Shown here: positions 35,822 to 51,000 of the stretch, one piece after another | Position numbering within the stretch: the stretch's first letter is position 1 | Layout: each line of letters begins with the position of its first letter | Assembly (NCBI GenBank): GCA_020055645.1 | Contig: CM034549.1 | Location: 16,017,930-16,081,929, forward strand | DNA from: Tomocerus qinae | Lineage: Eukaryota > Arthropoda > Collembola > Entomobryomorpha > Tomoceridae | Reading direction: 5' to 3' | Length of the DNA stretch: 64,000 bases | The notes under the pieces: model-generated | Told to the model about the DNA's origin: nothing | Databases searched by the model: none | Seen by the model: the letters and a program-made list of their open reading frames with translations, nothing else | Made by a program: the position numbers and the translations under genes

Positions 35822-38800
35822 CGGTTGTGGCGTATGTACATACTAAGTAATATATTTTCCTTAGCTTAAGCTGCTGACTGCTAAAGCATTTAAATTAGTT
35901 TTGTATGATTAGATATCAATGACAATGCTAATCAATGTCTAGCCATACTATTACCTAAAATCTATTTAAGGAGGTGTCTTCCTATTCCTCCTGACTTACT
36001 TGCTAAATGCTCTTCGTCTGGTGAGCTTGGACTAGCTCACTGACTACTGGACTGTGGTCTTGGGGCTGTGACTGCTCCTCTCCTCTTTCCTTTTCCCTAC
36101 CCTAACTTTAAGTTACAAACGTTTGTGTTCCAATTAGATTATTATTAGGCCTAAGTTCTAAATTCCAAATTAAATAAATTCAATTAGCTATTTTAAACAA
36201 AAGTGAACCGAACCCGTTAGTAAATACATTTACTTAAATTCATTCACATCAAATAATATATGGTTTTGTTCCCTTTTTAATACCAAAGCCACATATGGCG
36301 CCCAACCTTTAAAAATTCACTTTTGTTTAGCAATTCCACACAAAATTAAGTAACTTTTCTATAAAACTCTATATAAACTTTCATTTGTTACGTGTATTAT
36401 AACTTTTCAATTGAACATTGTAATTGAAGCGAAACATTTTCTTCTTTCCTTGCAATACTCTTTTTTGTCTTGGAATTATTCAGATTTTTCATTACTAGAT
36501 TCAATCATGGTTAACGGTGAGGGAGATGAGAAGAAGTCGCCAGAAGGTGCACTACAAAAGTCTATAGACGATCTCAAAGTTGCTTTATTAGGTGTAGTTA
36601 ATCAGCAAGCCAGTATGACTACTACATTAGATACGCTAAATAGGAGATTAGATTCACTGGGTCAGTCTTCCAGTAGAACCTCCGGTAAATTAAGCTGGAA
36701 AGGTAAAGAGGCTAATGCTTCTCTAGGTCAGTCAACAGACGACACTGATACGGTTGAAACTCCTGTCTCTAACCAAATTAGATCGTTTATCGTAGATAGC
36801 TCGGTTTCGTTCCCTTTACCTGTATATGATTCCACATGCATGACGCCTGAGTCCTTCTTTAGAGATATCGAAGATTATCTGACGACGAAAAGAATTCCGG
36901 AGTCAGACTGGGTTTTCTTGTTATCTCGTTTCTTCGTCAAAGACTCTGATATCGCTAGCTGGTATCGCGAGTCAAGGCAATCGATAGACTCATGGAAGGA
37001 ATTTAAGGTCAAGTTTTTGGAATATGAAAAGTCAGGTAATTCAGAAGACGAGATACTGCAGAGATTATTTGCGACTAGACAGAAACTCGACGAGCCATTC
37101 GAAACATTTGCATGGAGAGTTCAAGCTCTCTTTAACAAAATGAATGCAGGCGAGGACGTCGATGCGGTAGTCACTCGTATAATTAACTCCTGTCTACCTG
37201 AGATTAGTGTATTACTCCGTACTTCAGAACGCTTGTCAGTTACAGAACTTATTGTAAAAGCACGTCTAGTAATCGCTGATTTGAATAAAATTAGGAAATT
37301 TGAGAACAAGCAGCTTCTGCGGGCTAGACAGTCTGATCCTTTAGTCAAGGTGACTCATCAAACTAAAACATCGTATTCTTCTAGTAAGTCATACTTTCGT
37401 AAATCAGATAGCTCTGTTGCCACTGAAAAGACTTCTGAAATCCCACAGACATCAAGTCCTACTAGTTCAACTAGCACTTCTACATCTGAAAAGTCTACTC
37501 CTACTGTTTCTGACTCTGAAAATTCTTCTCTTTTCTGTAAGTACTGTCGTAAAACTGATCACGATATCTCTGTGTGTCCTAAACGGATTGCAAAAGAAAA
37601 GCGTGAAAGGGAAAAAGCTTCTTCGACTAGTACTTCAAAAAACTAATTGTGGGAGTAAATAGTCTGGAGTCTGTTTCTCTCCCTTCACCTATTTTTCCTA
37701 AAACTACTCCACAAGTAAAAATTACTATTGGTAAAATTATAGTTTCCTCTTTACTAGATTCTGGTGCTACTCACTCATTTCTTCATTCGTCTTTGGTTAG
37801 TTCTCTCCAATTAGACGTTAAACCGGTTCACTGTACGATTACTACGGGAAATTCAAAATCCGTACATCCTGTTGGCTCTGCAGTTGTATCATTTTCTTTT
37901 TCGGGAAAAACATTTACACACGAATTCTTCATCTTGAAACATTTGCCGTTCAGCTGCATTCTTGGTACTGACTTCATAATTAAGGCAAATCTGGTCTTGG
38001 ACATTCCTCGAGGTAATTTTTTCTTTCACAACCAACCTCAAACTGTTTATCCATGTACTAATACTGAATATTTGTGTGCACTTCAAGGTTTAACTTCTTT
38101 TCAGGAGACTGCTATCAATTCTCTAACTTCTGATTTTTCTGATGTTTTTTCTGATTCTGTAGGTTGTACTAACGCAACTGCATGTAAATTGAACGTTACT
38201 GGGCCACCTATAGCGTGTAAACCGTATTTTGTTTCACCTAAAAAGCGAGAAATTATGAAATCTATGGTAGACGAAATGTTAAAAATGGGAATTATTAGAC
38301 CTTCCAAATCACCTTGGGCTGCTCCTGTTAATTTAAGACGGCAAAAGGATGATTATAGATTTTGTATAGATTTCCGTTTATTTAATCGTCAATGTGAAAA
38401 CGATCCTTTCCCTATGCAGCGTATTCCAGAATTAATTCACCGTTTGGGTAAAGCTAAATTCATTACAGTAATAGACTTACGTAAGGGTTATTGGCAACTC
38501 CGTATGGAGGCAGACTCTATCCAGTACACTAGTTTTATTACCCCAGATGGGAAGTATGAATTTTTGCGCATGCCCTTTGGCCTCAAAGTGGCTCCTTCTT
38601 GTTTTCAACGGTTTATGAATACTATTCTGAAAGACTGTATTGGAAAATTCGCTGAGGTTTACCTTGATGACATTGTGATTTATTCCAATTCATGGGATGA
38701 ACATTTACTTCACCTTCGCACTGTCCTGGAAATTTTACGTAAGAATAATTTAACAGCTAATATTAAAAAATGTTCTTTTGGAAAGACTACGGTCAAGTAT

Positions 38801-41800
38801 TTAGGTTTTCTGATCACTCCTGAGGGTGTTTCAACGGATCCAGACAAGATTATTTCTGTCACTAATTATCCAAAGCCTCGTACACCGAAAGACGTCAAGA
38901 AATTCCTTGGACTTTGTGGTTGGTATCGACATTACATTCAAAATTTTTCTCATATTGCTGAACCTTTGAATCTACTCTTAAAATCTTCATCTCGTTTTAC
39001 TTGGGGTGAATCTCAAGAATCTGCATTTAAAGAATTGAAATCTTCCATTGCTAATTCTGTTACTCTAGCTTTTCCAGATTTTTCCAAAGACTTCATTTTA
39101 CGAACCGACGCGTCTGACTTTGGTCTCGGTGCCGTTCTCTCTCAAACTTTTGACGACGGCGAACGTCCCATTGCTTTTGCTAGCCGTTCACTTAATAAAT
39201 GTGAGCGTTCTTATCATTCTACTGAAAAGGAATGCCTAGCAATAATTTGGAGCCTTAAAAAGTTTGAAGCCTATCTCGACGGCCAAAAATTCTCCCTTCA
39301 GACAGACAATAGAGCGTTAGTTTGGCTTTATAAACATAAGGATTTAAATTCTAAACTTATGCGTTGGTCTTTGAAAATTCAGGATTTCCAACCATTCATT
39401 TCTCATTGTCCTGGTCGTTTAAATGTTGTTGCTGATGCATTAAGTAGGTATCCAGTTGGGGAGGCCGAAGAAGAGGAAAGTAAAGACGTCATGGATGTCA
39501 ACTATTGTGTTTCTCTTCCCGTCCTTCTCACTCTGATCACCGCACATATCACCTTAGATAGAATTCGCACTGCTCAATCTACAGATCCGGAGACTCAGGC
39601 TTTGATTTCTGATTTCCCTTCTAATTTCTCTCTTATTAATGGCGTTCTTTACAAACTTGGGAAGCAAGACGGTAAGCGCCCTTATATTCCTCAAATACTT
39701 CGTAATGAAATATTGGATTATTTTCACAATCAGCCTCATAGTGGTCATTTAGGCTACCGTAAGACAATCTTACGGATAATTCGCAGGGTATTTTGGTTTA
39801 AGATGGAGGAAGACATTTTACAATTTATTCGATCTTGTCCTATTTGCCAAACTACCAAGAATCCTTCTCAAAAGCCATCTGGTCAACTGCAATCGACAAT
39901 TGTACGTGGTCCTTTTGATTTATTATGCATTGACTTCTGCGGCCCTCTGCCGAAAACAAAAAATTCCAACACTCAACTTTTAGTTGTGGTGGACCATTTC
40001 ACAAAGTGGGTCGAGTTGTTTGCTATGCGCGACTCAAAGGCTCACCGAGTGAAAAAGGTACTCGAGAATGAAATCTTCTCTAGGTGGGGAGCCCCAGCTG
40101 CCATTTTATCAGACAATGCCACTAATTTTAAATCTGGTATTATTAAAAATTTGTGTTCTGCTTGGGGCATTAAACAAAAATTCATTTCTCCTTATCACCC
40201 ACAGGCTAATTTTGCGGAACGAGTCAACCGTAACTTACGTGCTATAATTTCATCTTATGTTGCTTCTCGTCATTCGACTTGGGACGAAAATTTACCTGCT
40301 GTAGCTTTGGCTTTACGAACTGCCGTTAGCGAAACTACTGGCTTTAGTCCGTCAATGTTAAATCTAGGACGCGAAATTAAAGTTCCATTCGATAGATGGG
40401 TAGAAGAAGGCGACATGGACATCTTAGACTCCCGTACTCATTATAAGACGGAGCTGATCAATAAGTTAGTTCAGGTTTTTGCCAAAGCAAAACGAAATAT
40501 GCTTTCTGCACAGAACGCACAGGCTAAAGAGTACAATTCTCGTCATAAAGATTGTTCCTTTAAAGTAGGCGATTTAGTATTGGTTCGCACTCATCATTTA
40601 TCTAATAAGTCAAAGAAATTCACTAAGAAATTTGCACCTCGTTGGAGTTCACCTTTACAACCTTTCCGAGTTATTCGTGTAGTTACTCCTGTCACTTATG
40701 AGCTTAGCTCTTTAGATTCTGATGAACCTTTGTGTATTCACAACGTGAAAAATCTGAAGCCATTCTTTGACCGTCCTGAGGACATTGGTAATTCTATTTC
40801 TCAAACTTTACCTATTTCTGTTTCTAATGTGGTTGCTTCTGACAATAGCACTCATAATACTCCTGTTCCCAGCAATAGATATAATTTGCGTTCAAAAAAG
40901 GGTATTTAATGTATACAGTGTATAATATTAATTTTAATTATTTTTGCTTTCAGAGTCTTGTGTACTATAAGCATTCTTCTTTTCATGTATGCTAATCATG
41001 GTTTATTTTTGCTCCTAGAGTCTTGTGTACTTGTAGCAATTTTTTGTATAATTATTTCTATCAGGTTTTTCTTATTTTACACCTGATCGTCCCAACTGCT
41101 TATCCTAGCAATGAATCCTCGCCAGTATGAACAGATGCCTGGTGAGCACATTCAGTCATTCGCCTGGAGGACAGAACAGGACATGAGAGCTGCTACTATG
41201 GTATTGGAAATCCCCGAAAAGAAACTACTCAACCGGGTACTTTGCGGGTTGCTGCCGTCAATTCGTAGTGTGTTGCCTCTCTCAATTACGTCACTCGACT
41301 CTCTCTTTTGCTTTGCTGACACGCTGAAAGATCTACTCTCACCTGACGACCCTTACTGGAATGACTGTACTGCAGAACAGCCCTCTCCAAATTCTGTTCC
41401 TGATTTTTCGGTGACGATCGAAAATGACTTGGGGCAGGACTCGACAGTCGTCACATGCTACCGGTGCGGAGAAACCGAACATGTCGCGAAGGTTTGCATC
41501 AATCCGCGAAAGAAAGGGCTTAAGCCGAAGAAAAAACGGAAAACGGGCAAACTTAACGGAGTAAAGTTTGTTTTGGGGCGGGGGTGTGTGGCGTATGTAC
41601 ATACTAAGTAATATATTTTCCTTAGCTTAAGCTGCTGACTGCTAAAGTATTTAAATTAGTTTTGTATGATTAGATATCAATGACAATGCTAATCAATGTC
41701 TAGCCATACTATTACCTAAAATCTATTTAAGGAGGTGTCTTCCTATTCCTCCTGACTTACTTGCTAAATGCTCTTCGTCTGGTGAGCTTGGACTAGCTCA

Positions 41801-42058
41801 CTGACTACTGGACTGTGGTCTTGGGGCTGTGACTGCTCCTCTCCTCTTTCCTTTTCCCTACCCTAACTTTAAGTTACAAACGTTTGTGTTCCAATTAGAT
41901 TATTATTAGGCCTAAGTTCTAAATTCCAAATTAAATAAATTCAATTAGCTATTTTAAACAAAAGTGAACCGAACCCGTTAGTAAATACATTTACTTAAAT
42001 TCATTCACATCAAATAATATATGGTTTTGTTCCCTTTTTAATACCAAAGCCACACGGT
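35822..42058 (+). mobile_element. Complete, young Ty3/gypsy LTR retrotransposon
   Basis: Two 468-bp LTRs (35826-36293 and 41587-42054) begin TGTGG and end CCACA. I see a single difference between them (C/T in GCTAAAG[C/T]ATTT). The 4-bp target duplication CGGT flanks both ends (35822-35825, 42055-42058). Order: LTR, primer-binding site, gag, pol (protease, RT, RNase H, integrase), a third gag-like ORF, polypurine tract, LTR. This domain order is that of Ty3/gypsy (Metaviridae), not copia. Both long frames are intact, so the element may still be active. Env is absent. The near-identical LTRs indicate very recent insertion next to the older inverted-end repeats. Confidence 0.93.
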
Positions 42059-45000
42059 GGCCGAGAAATAACATTCATAATTTCATAACATCCGTACACA
42101 CAAACATACAACATACATACATTTCGATGACGTTTATATTATAGAGTGATTCTTATCGGTTTTATTGTTCTTCAATCTTATTGTCCAAAGTTATTTGGCG
42201 ATCATAGTAATAGACAATGTTTAATGCGTGATTCCATTGACTTTTGACCCGAATGAATTAATTTAGTCTACTTCCATGACCTGAGCTAACAAGTAACCTT
42301 TCGAACGAACTATAATAATATATCTCATGATCATGACGTTCTAAAATGTCGCCGCGATAACTGTAAAAGCTATACAGATTTTTGAACCACGCCCACAGGC
42401 AGGGGTTTTGTCTAAAGTTACCTATCCTATATTTTAACTTGACCTCACTTTTCATCCCTACATTAGGTTCGAAAGTTTGAACTGATTATCTAAAACCGTT
42501 CGTTAAAAATCTGAGTTATCGTCATCGTGTTAACAGTTAACAGCTCGGTCTTTCCTATATAGCAACTCGGTTACTTATATAATATAGCCATTATAGATTT
42601 ACATAATTACTAACATAGCATATTGTGCAATTTGTGCAAAGTTTATTTTCTTTTTCAAGGATAAAACTAAAGCTGTCTTATCTTTTAGTCATTTTAAATT
42701 TTAATCAATCATGTTATGATCATGATGTTTTCGATAATAAATAATAACGCATACCTCTATATACTAAATTTAGCACATGAAGGTATGCGTTGGGGTACAT
42801 TATCGAAAACATTAATTGAATGAGGTTCTCTCAAGGAAGATAGATATAGGTAATAGGTTAATCCGATTCAACAGTCAGCACAGTCAGCAGCAGAGTACAT
42901 AAGTGCCAGCTGTTGAGAAAGTGGAGAATACATCTTTCTATTGGTGGTTGGGGCTAGTTGATACAACGTCAAGTCGCTACTTAGAATTGGAAGTTAACGT
43001 CCCTTGTCGTCAGTTTCCTATGTTCTCAGAGTTCGCCATTGTTATGCTTCATTTAGCGACGACTCCGCGACCTACACCTACTTGCCCTATAAGTGCTAGC
43101 CACAGCAGCTCCCACAGCAGCACACTCTGTATCAAATGTTAGTCTTTATTATTATCAACCAATAGGCAAGCAACTCCAAGTTCTAAGGACGGGTCTCACT
43201 CTAGTGCCAAATGCCATAAATGCTTTGCTCTCCCCGCTGTAGCTAGCCGCCACCAAGTAATATTAATGTCCCATTTCCCATTATACGTTTATATAATTTT
43301 TACCTAATAGTAAAGATTATGAAGCTCGATGAATGCATATTACGAAATTTATTGCGTATTTGGTTAAGATTCCTTAGACTTAACAATTAAAATTAATTAA
43401 TTGTGCCATGGAATTCTATTGCCCACCATGGCCATCTCAGGATATAAATGCCAATGGTTTTGATTATATTATGAGCACTTGGTTTGTGACGGGAAATCTA
43501 TAGCCATTCGGCGTATGCGCCCCAAAGTGTGATTTATAATTCGACTGTGGTTCTTTTACCTTTGATGCTTACTTGTACTAAGGCACGGCGTAATGATTTT
43601 ATCATATCAATAATATTATTAATTCTTTACTATTTATAATTTTAATGCTTAATGCCTGTTTAGACTTCACTTTCACGTTTACTGACGTCAAAATTACGTC
43701 ATCACGGAAACCAAATTGGAAACATTTTTGCTAATTACAAATTAACTGTAGTGACGTGACAAAATTAATGTGAAAGTGAAGAGGAAAAGGGAAGTTTAAA
43801 ACAGACGTAACAATTTAATTTTATAAGTTCTAATTTTATAAATTCTAATTTTATAAATTCTAATTTTATAAATTCTAATTTTATAAATTCTAATTTTATA
43901 AATTCTAATTTTATAAATTCTAATTTTATTAATTCCAATTTTATTAATTCTAATTTTATTAATTCCAATTTATAAACTCTAATTTTATTAATTCTAATTT
44001 TATAAATTCTAATTTTATAAATTCTAATTTTATAAATTCTAATTTTATAAATTCTAATTTTATTAATTCCAATTTTATTAATTCTAATTTTATAAATTCT
44101 AATTTTATAAATTCTAATTTTATAAATTCTAATTTTATAAATTCTAATTTTATAAATTCTAATTTTATAAATTCTAATTTTATAAATTCTAATTTTATAA
44201 ATTCTAACTTTATAAATTCTAATTTTATAAATTCTAATTTTATAAATTCTAATTTTATAAATTCTAATTTTATAAATTCTAATTTTATTAATTCCAATTT
44301 TATTAATTCCAATTTTATTAATTCTAATTTTATAAATTCTAATTTTATTAATTCCAATTTTATTAATTCTAATTTTATAAATTCTAATTTTATAAATTCT
44401 AATTTTATAACTTCTAATTTTATTAATTCCAATTTTATTAATTCTAATTTTATAAATTCTAATTTTATAAATTCTAATTTTATTAATTCCAATTTTATTA
44501 ATTCTAATTTTATAAATTCTAATTTTATTAATTCCAATTTTATTAATTCTAATTTTATAAATTCTAATTTTATAAATTCCAATTTTATTAATTCTAACTA
44601 GTGAACCCAGCTAAGGGGGCAAATCTAGCACTCAAGAGAAATTCAGCAGGCCACCCATCGCAGTAATAAAAACAATTTCGAAAACATCTCATTAGGTTGT
44701 TAACTTTGTAAATACAAAGTACATTTAAATTAATACACCTTTATTTTCTACAGTGGTTGGAAAAATTAGCTGCAGCCCCAACTTCCTGATAAAAAGGAAT
44801 TTCCTACACCAAAATAATAACTGTAGATAGTAGCATCAAATACAGGGAACAATGAAAGACTATTTCCGAAAAAACTCCCACAAAGTTACCAAAACTTTTA
44901 AAATCGAAAAAATAAGATTCCCTCTAGGATTTTGGAAAAACGTTCAAATCCCATGAGTACAACTTACGAATAAATATTTTTAAAGAATAGTTAATTACCC

Positions 45001-48000
45001 AGTGCTGTTATTTAATTCTACAAAAAGATATCCCAACTGGTACAAAGGAATTAAGAGGGTAGTAAAAAGTAAACCTAGCTCTATTAAAAAATGTTGAATA
45101 AGTTTTTCGATATTATAGCAGAACCAATTTGGGTTAGAAGTTTTGAAATGCTATTTAATACGCACATTACGATCATTACGAAATGGTCCCTTTCGCTAAT
45201 CATTTCCATTCGATCCCCAGTCACCATTCAACCTTCTTATGTAAACTATTATTATTTAGATGTTATAACAATAATATGTAACGACTCATTTCGTTGGTTT
45301 AGAGGAATTGGGCTTGCGCATTTTACTTTTTTTGCTTTTAAGGAGCCTGCATATATTCCGTGTGCAGTTGATGGGAGGAGGGGATACCCAAAAGTGTTGC
45401 AGTCAGCACTTACGTTACACATGTGGGAGGGGGTTTTGCTTTACGTAGTATATGCAGGTTCCCTAGGTTCTCCCTACCACACGTACATATATATATATAT
45501 ATATATATAAATATGTATAGACAGGTAAATTTATCAAGTCTGCGATTATATATAGAGATTTTATAAAAAGTTTTAATTTTATAAATTCTAATTTTATAAA
45601 AGGTTTTAATTTTATAAATTCTAATTTTATAAAAGGTTTTAATTTTATAAATTCTAATTTTATAAAAGGTTTTAATTTTATAAATTCAATTTTTTAAAGT
45701 TTTAATTTTATAAATTCAATTTTTTAAAGTTTTAATTTTATAAATTCTATTTTTTTTAAAGTTTTTACTTTATAAATAAGTGAACAATAAGTTGTTACCC
45801 TTTGTGGAGGTAAATTTTTGCTCGGTAATGGTAATAGATTAACTTTTTTTTATAGAGCAAACAAGTAAGGATTACTAATAGTATTTGCCTGCTACGTTAT
45901 GCTAGAATTTTAAAATTATTTCATAAGTTTGAAAGTGCGCCAATATTTTTTGTTTGAAGGCGGCTCGGACTAGCCGGCCCATGCCATAATCATCCGAGTC
46001 CTGCAAGTTGACATTAGTTAGCAATGAAGGAGCACAGGAGCAAGAGCAGTTAGGAAAAAGGAGAGCACAATAGCACAAAGCTAAAAGGAGCAGCGCTAGT
46101 ATCGTATTATTCCGCAGTAACCAATTGCGGACTAATTCAATCTTTGATTTTGAAGCGTAACCTCATTCCAAGATTACAGAAGTTTATTAATCAGTTACTT
46201 TAAGGAAACCATAGACTATTAAAAGTGAATATACCACAATGGGGACGGAGAACAATGACGTCCTGGCAAAATGGAAGAAGGATTGCCTGGAACAAATGGA
46301 AAAAGAAGATGAAGAGATGATCCAGCGAGTGGCGGAAGAGGATGGCTTAAGTAAGTTCCACATATATACATACAAAATACTTTACATACAATGTACAAAT
46401 ACAATTCAATAACAAAGTAACACGATGGCATATTTTGATTTGGTTGTGCCTTTACAAGTTTACATGACAAGCATGTATTTTAAGATTTAAGTGTTTTCTG
46501 GTTACAATGTCAAAATTATAAAGTAGTATATTAAATATAATCATAATCTATGACTTTATGGGAATCATATAAAACTTCTATGTATTTGATAGTATATAAG
46601 TATCTTAAACTACATAGGCTTTCAGATGCGAGAATTTCAAGCTTATCGCTTTACCTTATGCACAGCTGTAATTTTTTAAAGTCCACTTGTTTTATAGTTA
46701 TTGACAGAAAGACATTGAATGCCAATATCCCAGCAAATTTTGTGGAAGATATCCTGGACAATCCAATTCTGGATTTTGCTGACATGATGATAAGAATGCA
46801 ACGCGCACTTTTTCTTCAGTCTCAAGGTAAATATAATTGGTATCTCTTTATAAAGCATTTTAAATCACTTTCGTCACCTTTACTTTATTTTTGATTCCAG
46901 ATAATACTATTGAGGTATGTTTGGATCAATTAGATAGCTATATTAAAGGATTAAAGTAGGAGCTGGGTTTGTCATGCTGAGCAATTACAGATCAAATCAA
47001 TGAACAGATCTGCCCCCTAACATAGGCTAATGATCTATTGTTGTTACTACATGTTTTACTAAAGTTCCTAATTTTAGGCGTTCTAATTTTTCAAAATTCT
47101 ATTCTATTGTACTTTATTGTAACCTTACTCTATTTGAAATTTAATACATTATAAAAATATTTTCTTATATTATATATCTGACCTAATATAAGATACTTTA
47201 TATTTTTCATTTTAATGTGTCTATGTAATGAAACCACCTATAATTGGAAATAGTATAATAAGTACGTATTACGTATTCTTTCATTTCATTTTGATTTCAC
47301 TGAGTGTGTGTCTGTATTAGTAGCAACTAAATATTCATTCTTTTTCATGAATAAACTATTATTATTCACAGTATGCATTGGCATTGGTGCATGGACATGG
47401 ATTATTCATGTATAACTGATCATCTGGATAATTTTCATTTGGCATTTCATCCAACAAGCGATAATTTAATCGTCAAGTTCTTGTTCTGTCAGTCAAGTCA
47501 AGACCGAATCCTATTCTCCAATAGTACATTAGCCTATCTGGTGTTTACCACAATCATAATTAATAATTATTTTAAAATGACAGTACTACATTATGGCGTG
47601 TTCATTATGTGTCATCATATTTAACTTTTTCATTTCCATAATGCTAAGGATCTTTAGTTCTTCACTATGTAGAGGCTTATTGAATGTATCCAATATCATT
47701 TTGATGTCTAGTAGTGTCTAGTAGTGCAGTATTGCGAGAGTGTGTTTATGATTATGACTAATTAGTTAATTATTCTCATTCTGACCATGACTCAAAAAAT
47801 GCTTGGTTTAATCACTTTATTTGGCACTGGGGAAGAAATCGTATATTTCTATCAGGACAGGTACATTCATACATTACAAACACATACGATGTTTGAGATT
47901 ATTTTTTTCTACAAAGAATGGAGAAGTTTTACATCCTGGAAAAAAGCAGTATCTTTGTGCTGCAATGGTATAAAGAAAGAGAAGAGAACAGGTGCCCAGC

Positions 48001-51000
48001 GGGCCACACCTTATTAGGCTACTAAGATAATAATTAATAATGAAATTCCATGATAAGCATAAAAATAGTTTACTACTATTTTTAGATTGGGAGCTTTTTG
48101 AGACCTTTGAATGTGAATGAAAATGTGAAGGCTAACTTTCATGATGACTATGCCTTGATTTATCTCTTATAATAACAAAAGACTAAATGAAAATAAATTA
48201 CAGGAAACAATTTATTGGTGGTATGATATCATTGGTATTGGTGTATTTCACTACATCGAGATTTTGTATGAAATCCTGATATCTTGCATTATTATTATAA
48301 ATTATGTAGCTGTAGCTGTATCGTCGTGTCGTATGTGGTCGGTCAGATGATGATGATATTATTGGTTCTTTGATATAATAGAGGCTTGTTGTCACCAAGT
48401 ATGTTGGTTATTATTATTGGTTGTTACTGTTATTCGTAAGTAAGTTACGTTGGTTTTTGAGTATGCTGTAGTATCTTGATGAATTAATTAATGATAAATC
48501 GAATTTTATTTGGTAATCAGACACTAAACTAAATGTGTAGCCCACGACTTCTCCATGTGTAGCCTATACTTTACATTACCATAATAATTTAGAGACTAGA
48601 CTTTAAATTTAACTAGAGATATCGATATCGTTGTTTATTTTGACTAAAATAGTAACTTTTTTATCTTGTAGCAAAGAGAGCAGACCCTTCTAAGCTGGAC
48701 ATAGATGAAATGTTGAGGAATGAGTGTGAGAAAGACGGTTATGGTAATTGAACTGCCTTTATCTCATTTTTCACGTTGTCTGTGTGAATTTCAATGTTTG
48801 TTTTGCTGTTATTTATGTTTAGACTGGGACTGGGGTGCAGACGATATTGGATTAGAAAATAATATTAGTGTTGCACCTGAACTTTTAGATGTTAAAAACG
48901 CTACAGAGCTCTTCCTGAAGGGGGAATTAGATGCTTACATAGCAGATGCTGAAGCGAAGTCGAATAATTTGCAAAGAGACCTTATATTATCATTGGGAGG
49001 GTCCGAACAAAACGCGGAAGAAGAAAGCTGTCCTGTCTCATCCTCAAGAACTTCATTAGGTTTGTGGAAATTAATTTTTAGCTCACTTTTATTTTTTATT
49101 CTTTTCATTCTTACACTGCTTATCGAGGAAAACGTATGTTTTGTATTTATTTTATTATGTTTTTATGTTGTTTTTTATTTATTAATTTTAGCGCCTGTGA
49201 AACGCCCGTGTGAAGAAACTAGCTCACCACGCAGTCCTCCTAAAAGGCCAAAAATTCCTCAACTTCGTCCCTTAACTACACTTAGGAGAAAGGGGACAAT
49301 TCTATCACCACGAGCACAAGCTATTCCAAACCCTAACGCATCTGCCAAATTTACTAGTGTTAATCTGAATCTGTCAAGAGGGCCTGCTCAGGAACTGAAT
49401 TCTCAGAGCAGAAAAATAGCTGTAGCTGTACGAAAAAATCCTATAAATACTAATCTTTTAAGGCAAAGAGCTCAACCTGCAGTTCCACAGCGAGTTACAA
49501 TAAGGCCCGCTCCTTCTGTCGATTCAGTGCCTAAAGTTGTTTCTGTGGAATCACTTCAAAAATCACCTTTTAAGATGCAGGTAGCACCTCTAAATTCACC
49601 GAAAGGGGCAATACCATCGTCAACCATGAAATTACCATCTACTATAACAGTACTTCCTGCACAACCTGATAAACAAGGAGTATTATACCCAAATCAGAAA
49701 TCTGTACCAGTTTCATCCTCACAACCACCAGTTGTACTTCGTCCTGCATCTGCACGAAAAAGTCCTCATAAATCGACTATGTACACTAGTGCTGCTAATC
49801 CTGTTCCAATTAAACCAAAAACGCCTGATTTGTCACCGGTGGCCCAGCTTAAGTTTGTTCCCATCCAGCCTAGATTATCAGTAGGACAGCATATGACAAG
49901 TACTGATTCAGGAAATACAGATTCGGAAGAAGTTAATGCTGATGAATTAATGCCGCAGATAATGAGCACTGAGGGTGGTGTGACAAGCTTTGTATCCAAG
50001 TTAAACTCATTAGCAAAAGAGGCACCTAAAATTACAATACCGCCAGAAAAAGTGAGAACGCCAATAAAACAATTGACAGTCGCACAAGGCAGTTGGTTAT
50101 TGGGATGTCAAACTTGTGGACTTACTTATCCCCTTTTATGTGACAATAAATACAGACAACACTTAATGATAGATCACTCGATTGAAGTTGATGATAAGGA
50201 AATTCAAGCAATCAAATTTTTTGCCAAAACAATGTTTAAATGTAAAAAGTGCCAGGCCGTATTTTTCAAGAATCGTGAAGAACATCACATCAAGTGCACG
50301 CCCAATGTTAAGATCGACGAAGCGTTTCAAGAAGTGCCTTTTTCGAATAAAGATCCAGAAGTAATCAAGTGCGGTATTTGCAATGTTGTGTTTGATACAA
50401 GAATAAATTTGCGAGGGCATTTGGCAGAGAAGCATAAAGAAGTAGTCAATTCTACTCTTGTAGATCCAAAGTACAGATGCAGTCGATGTCTTAAAGCTTT
50501 TTCAGACTCTGCGACATTAACTAGCCATGTGGCTCATTGTATGGCCACTCAATCGGAAAAAGATTCGATTTTGGAAATTGCTCGTTCCTTGCTAATGTGT
50601 GATATATGCCAGAGATCGCACTATTCAGTTAATGAGGTTCAAATATGCTACGCTAACAAAAAGTTGATACGCTGCATGCTGTGTTTGTACACTTGTATAT
50701 CAAGGCAGAACTTCATCACACATATGACCAACTTCCATAGAAAAAACAGAGTGGGAATCGCTTGCCCATTTTGCCCTGCTTCCGAAGTAGCTCCTGTAAG
50801 GGCACAGTTTGAACATATTGTGTCTCAACATTATAATCCTGCTATTGAAGCCTATTTACAAAGAAAAGCCTCTTTGACAACACTGCCTCCAGTTTCTGTT
50901 GCGAAAGGGGCACCAAAAGTCATTGGCATACCTGTCAGTCAATCCTTTTTGCAAACGAACTTACTCAACTCAAATCCTAGAGCAATTTACCAGAGGAATG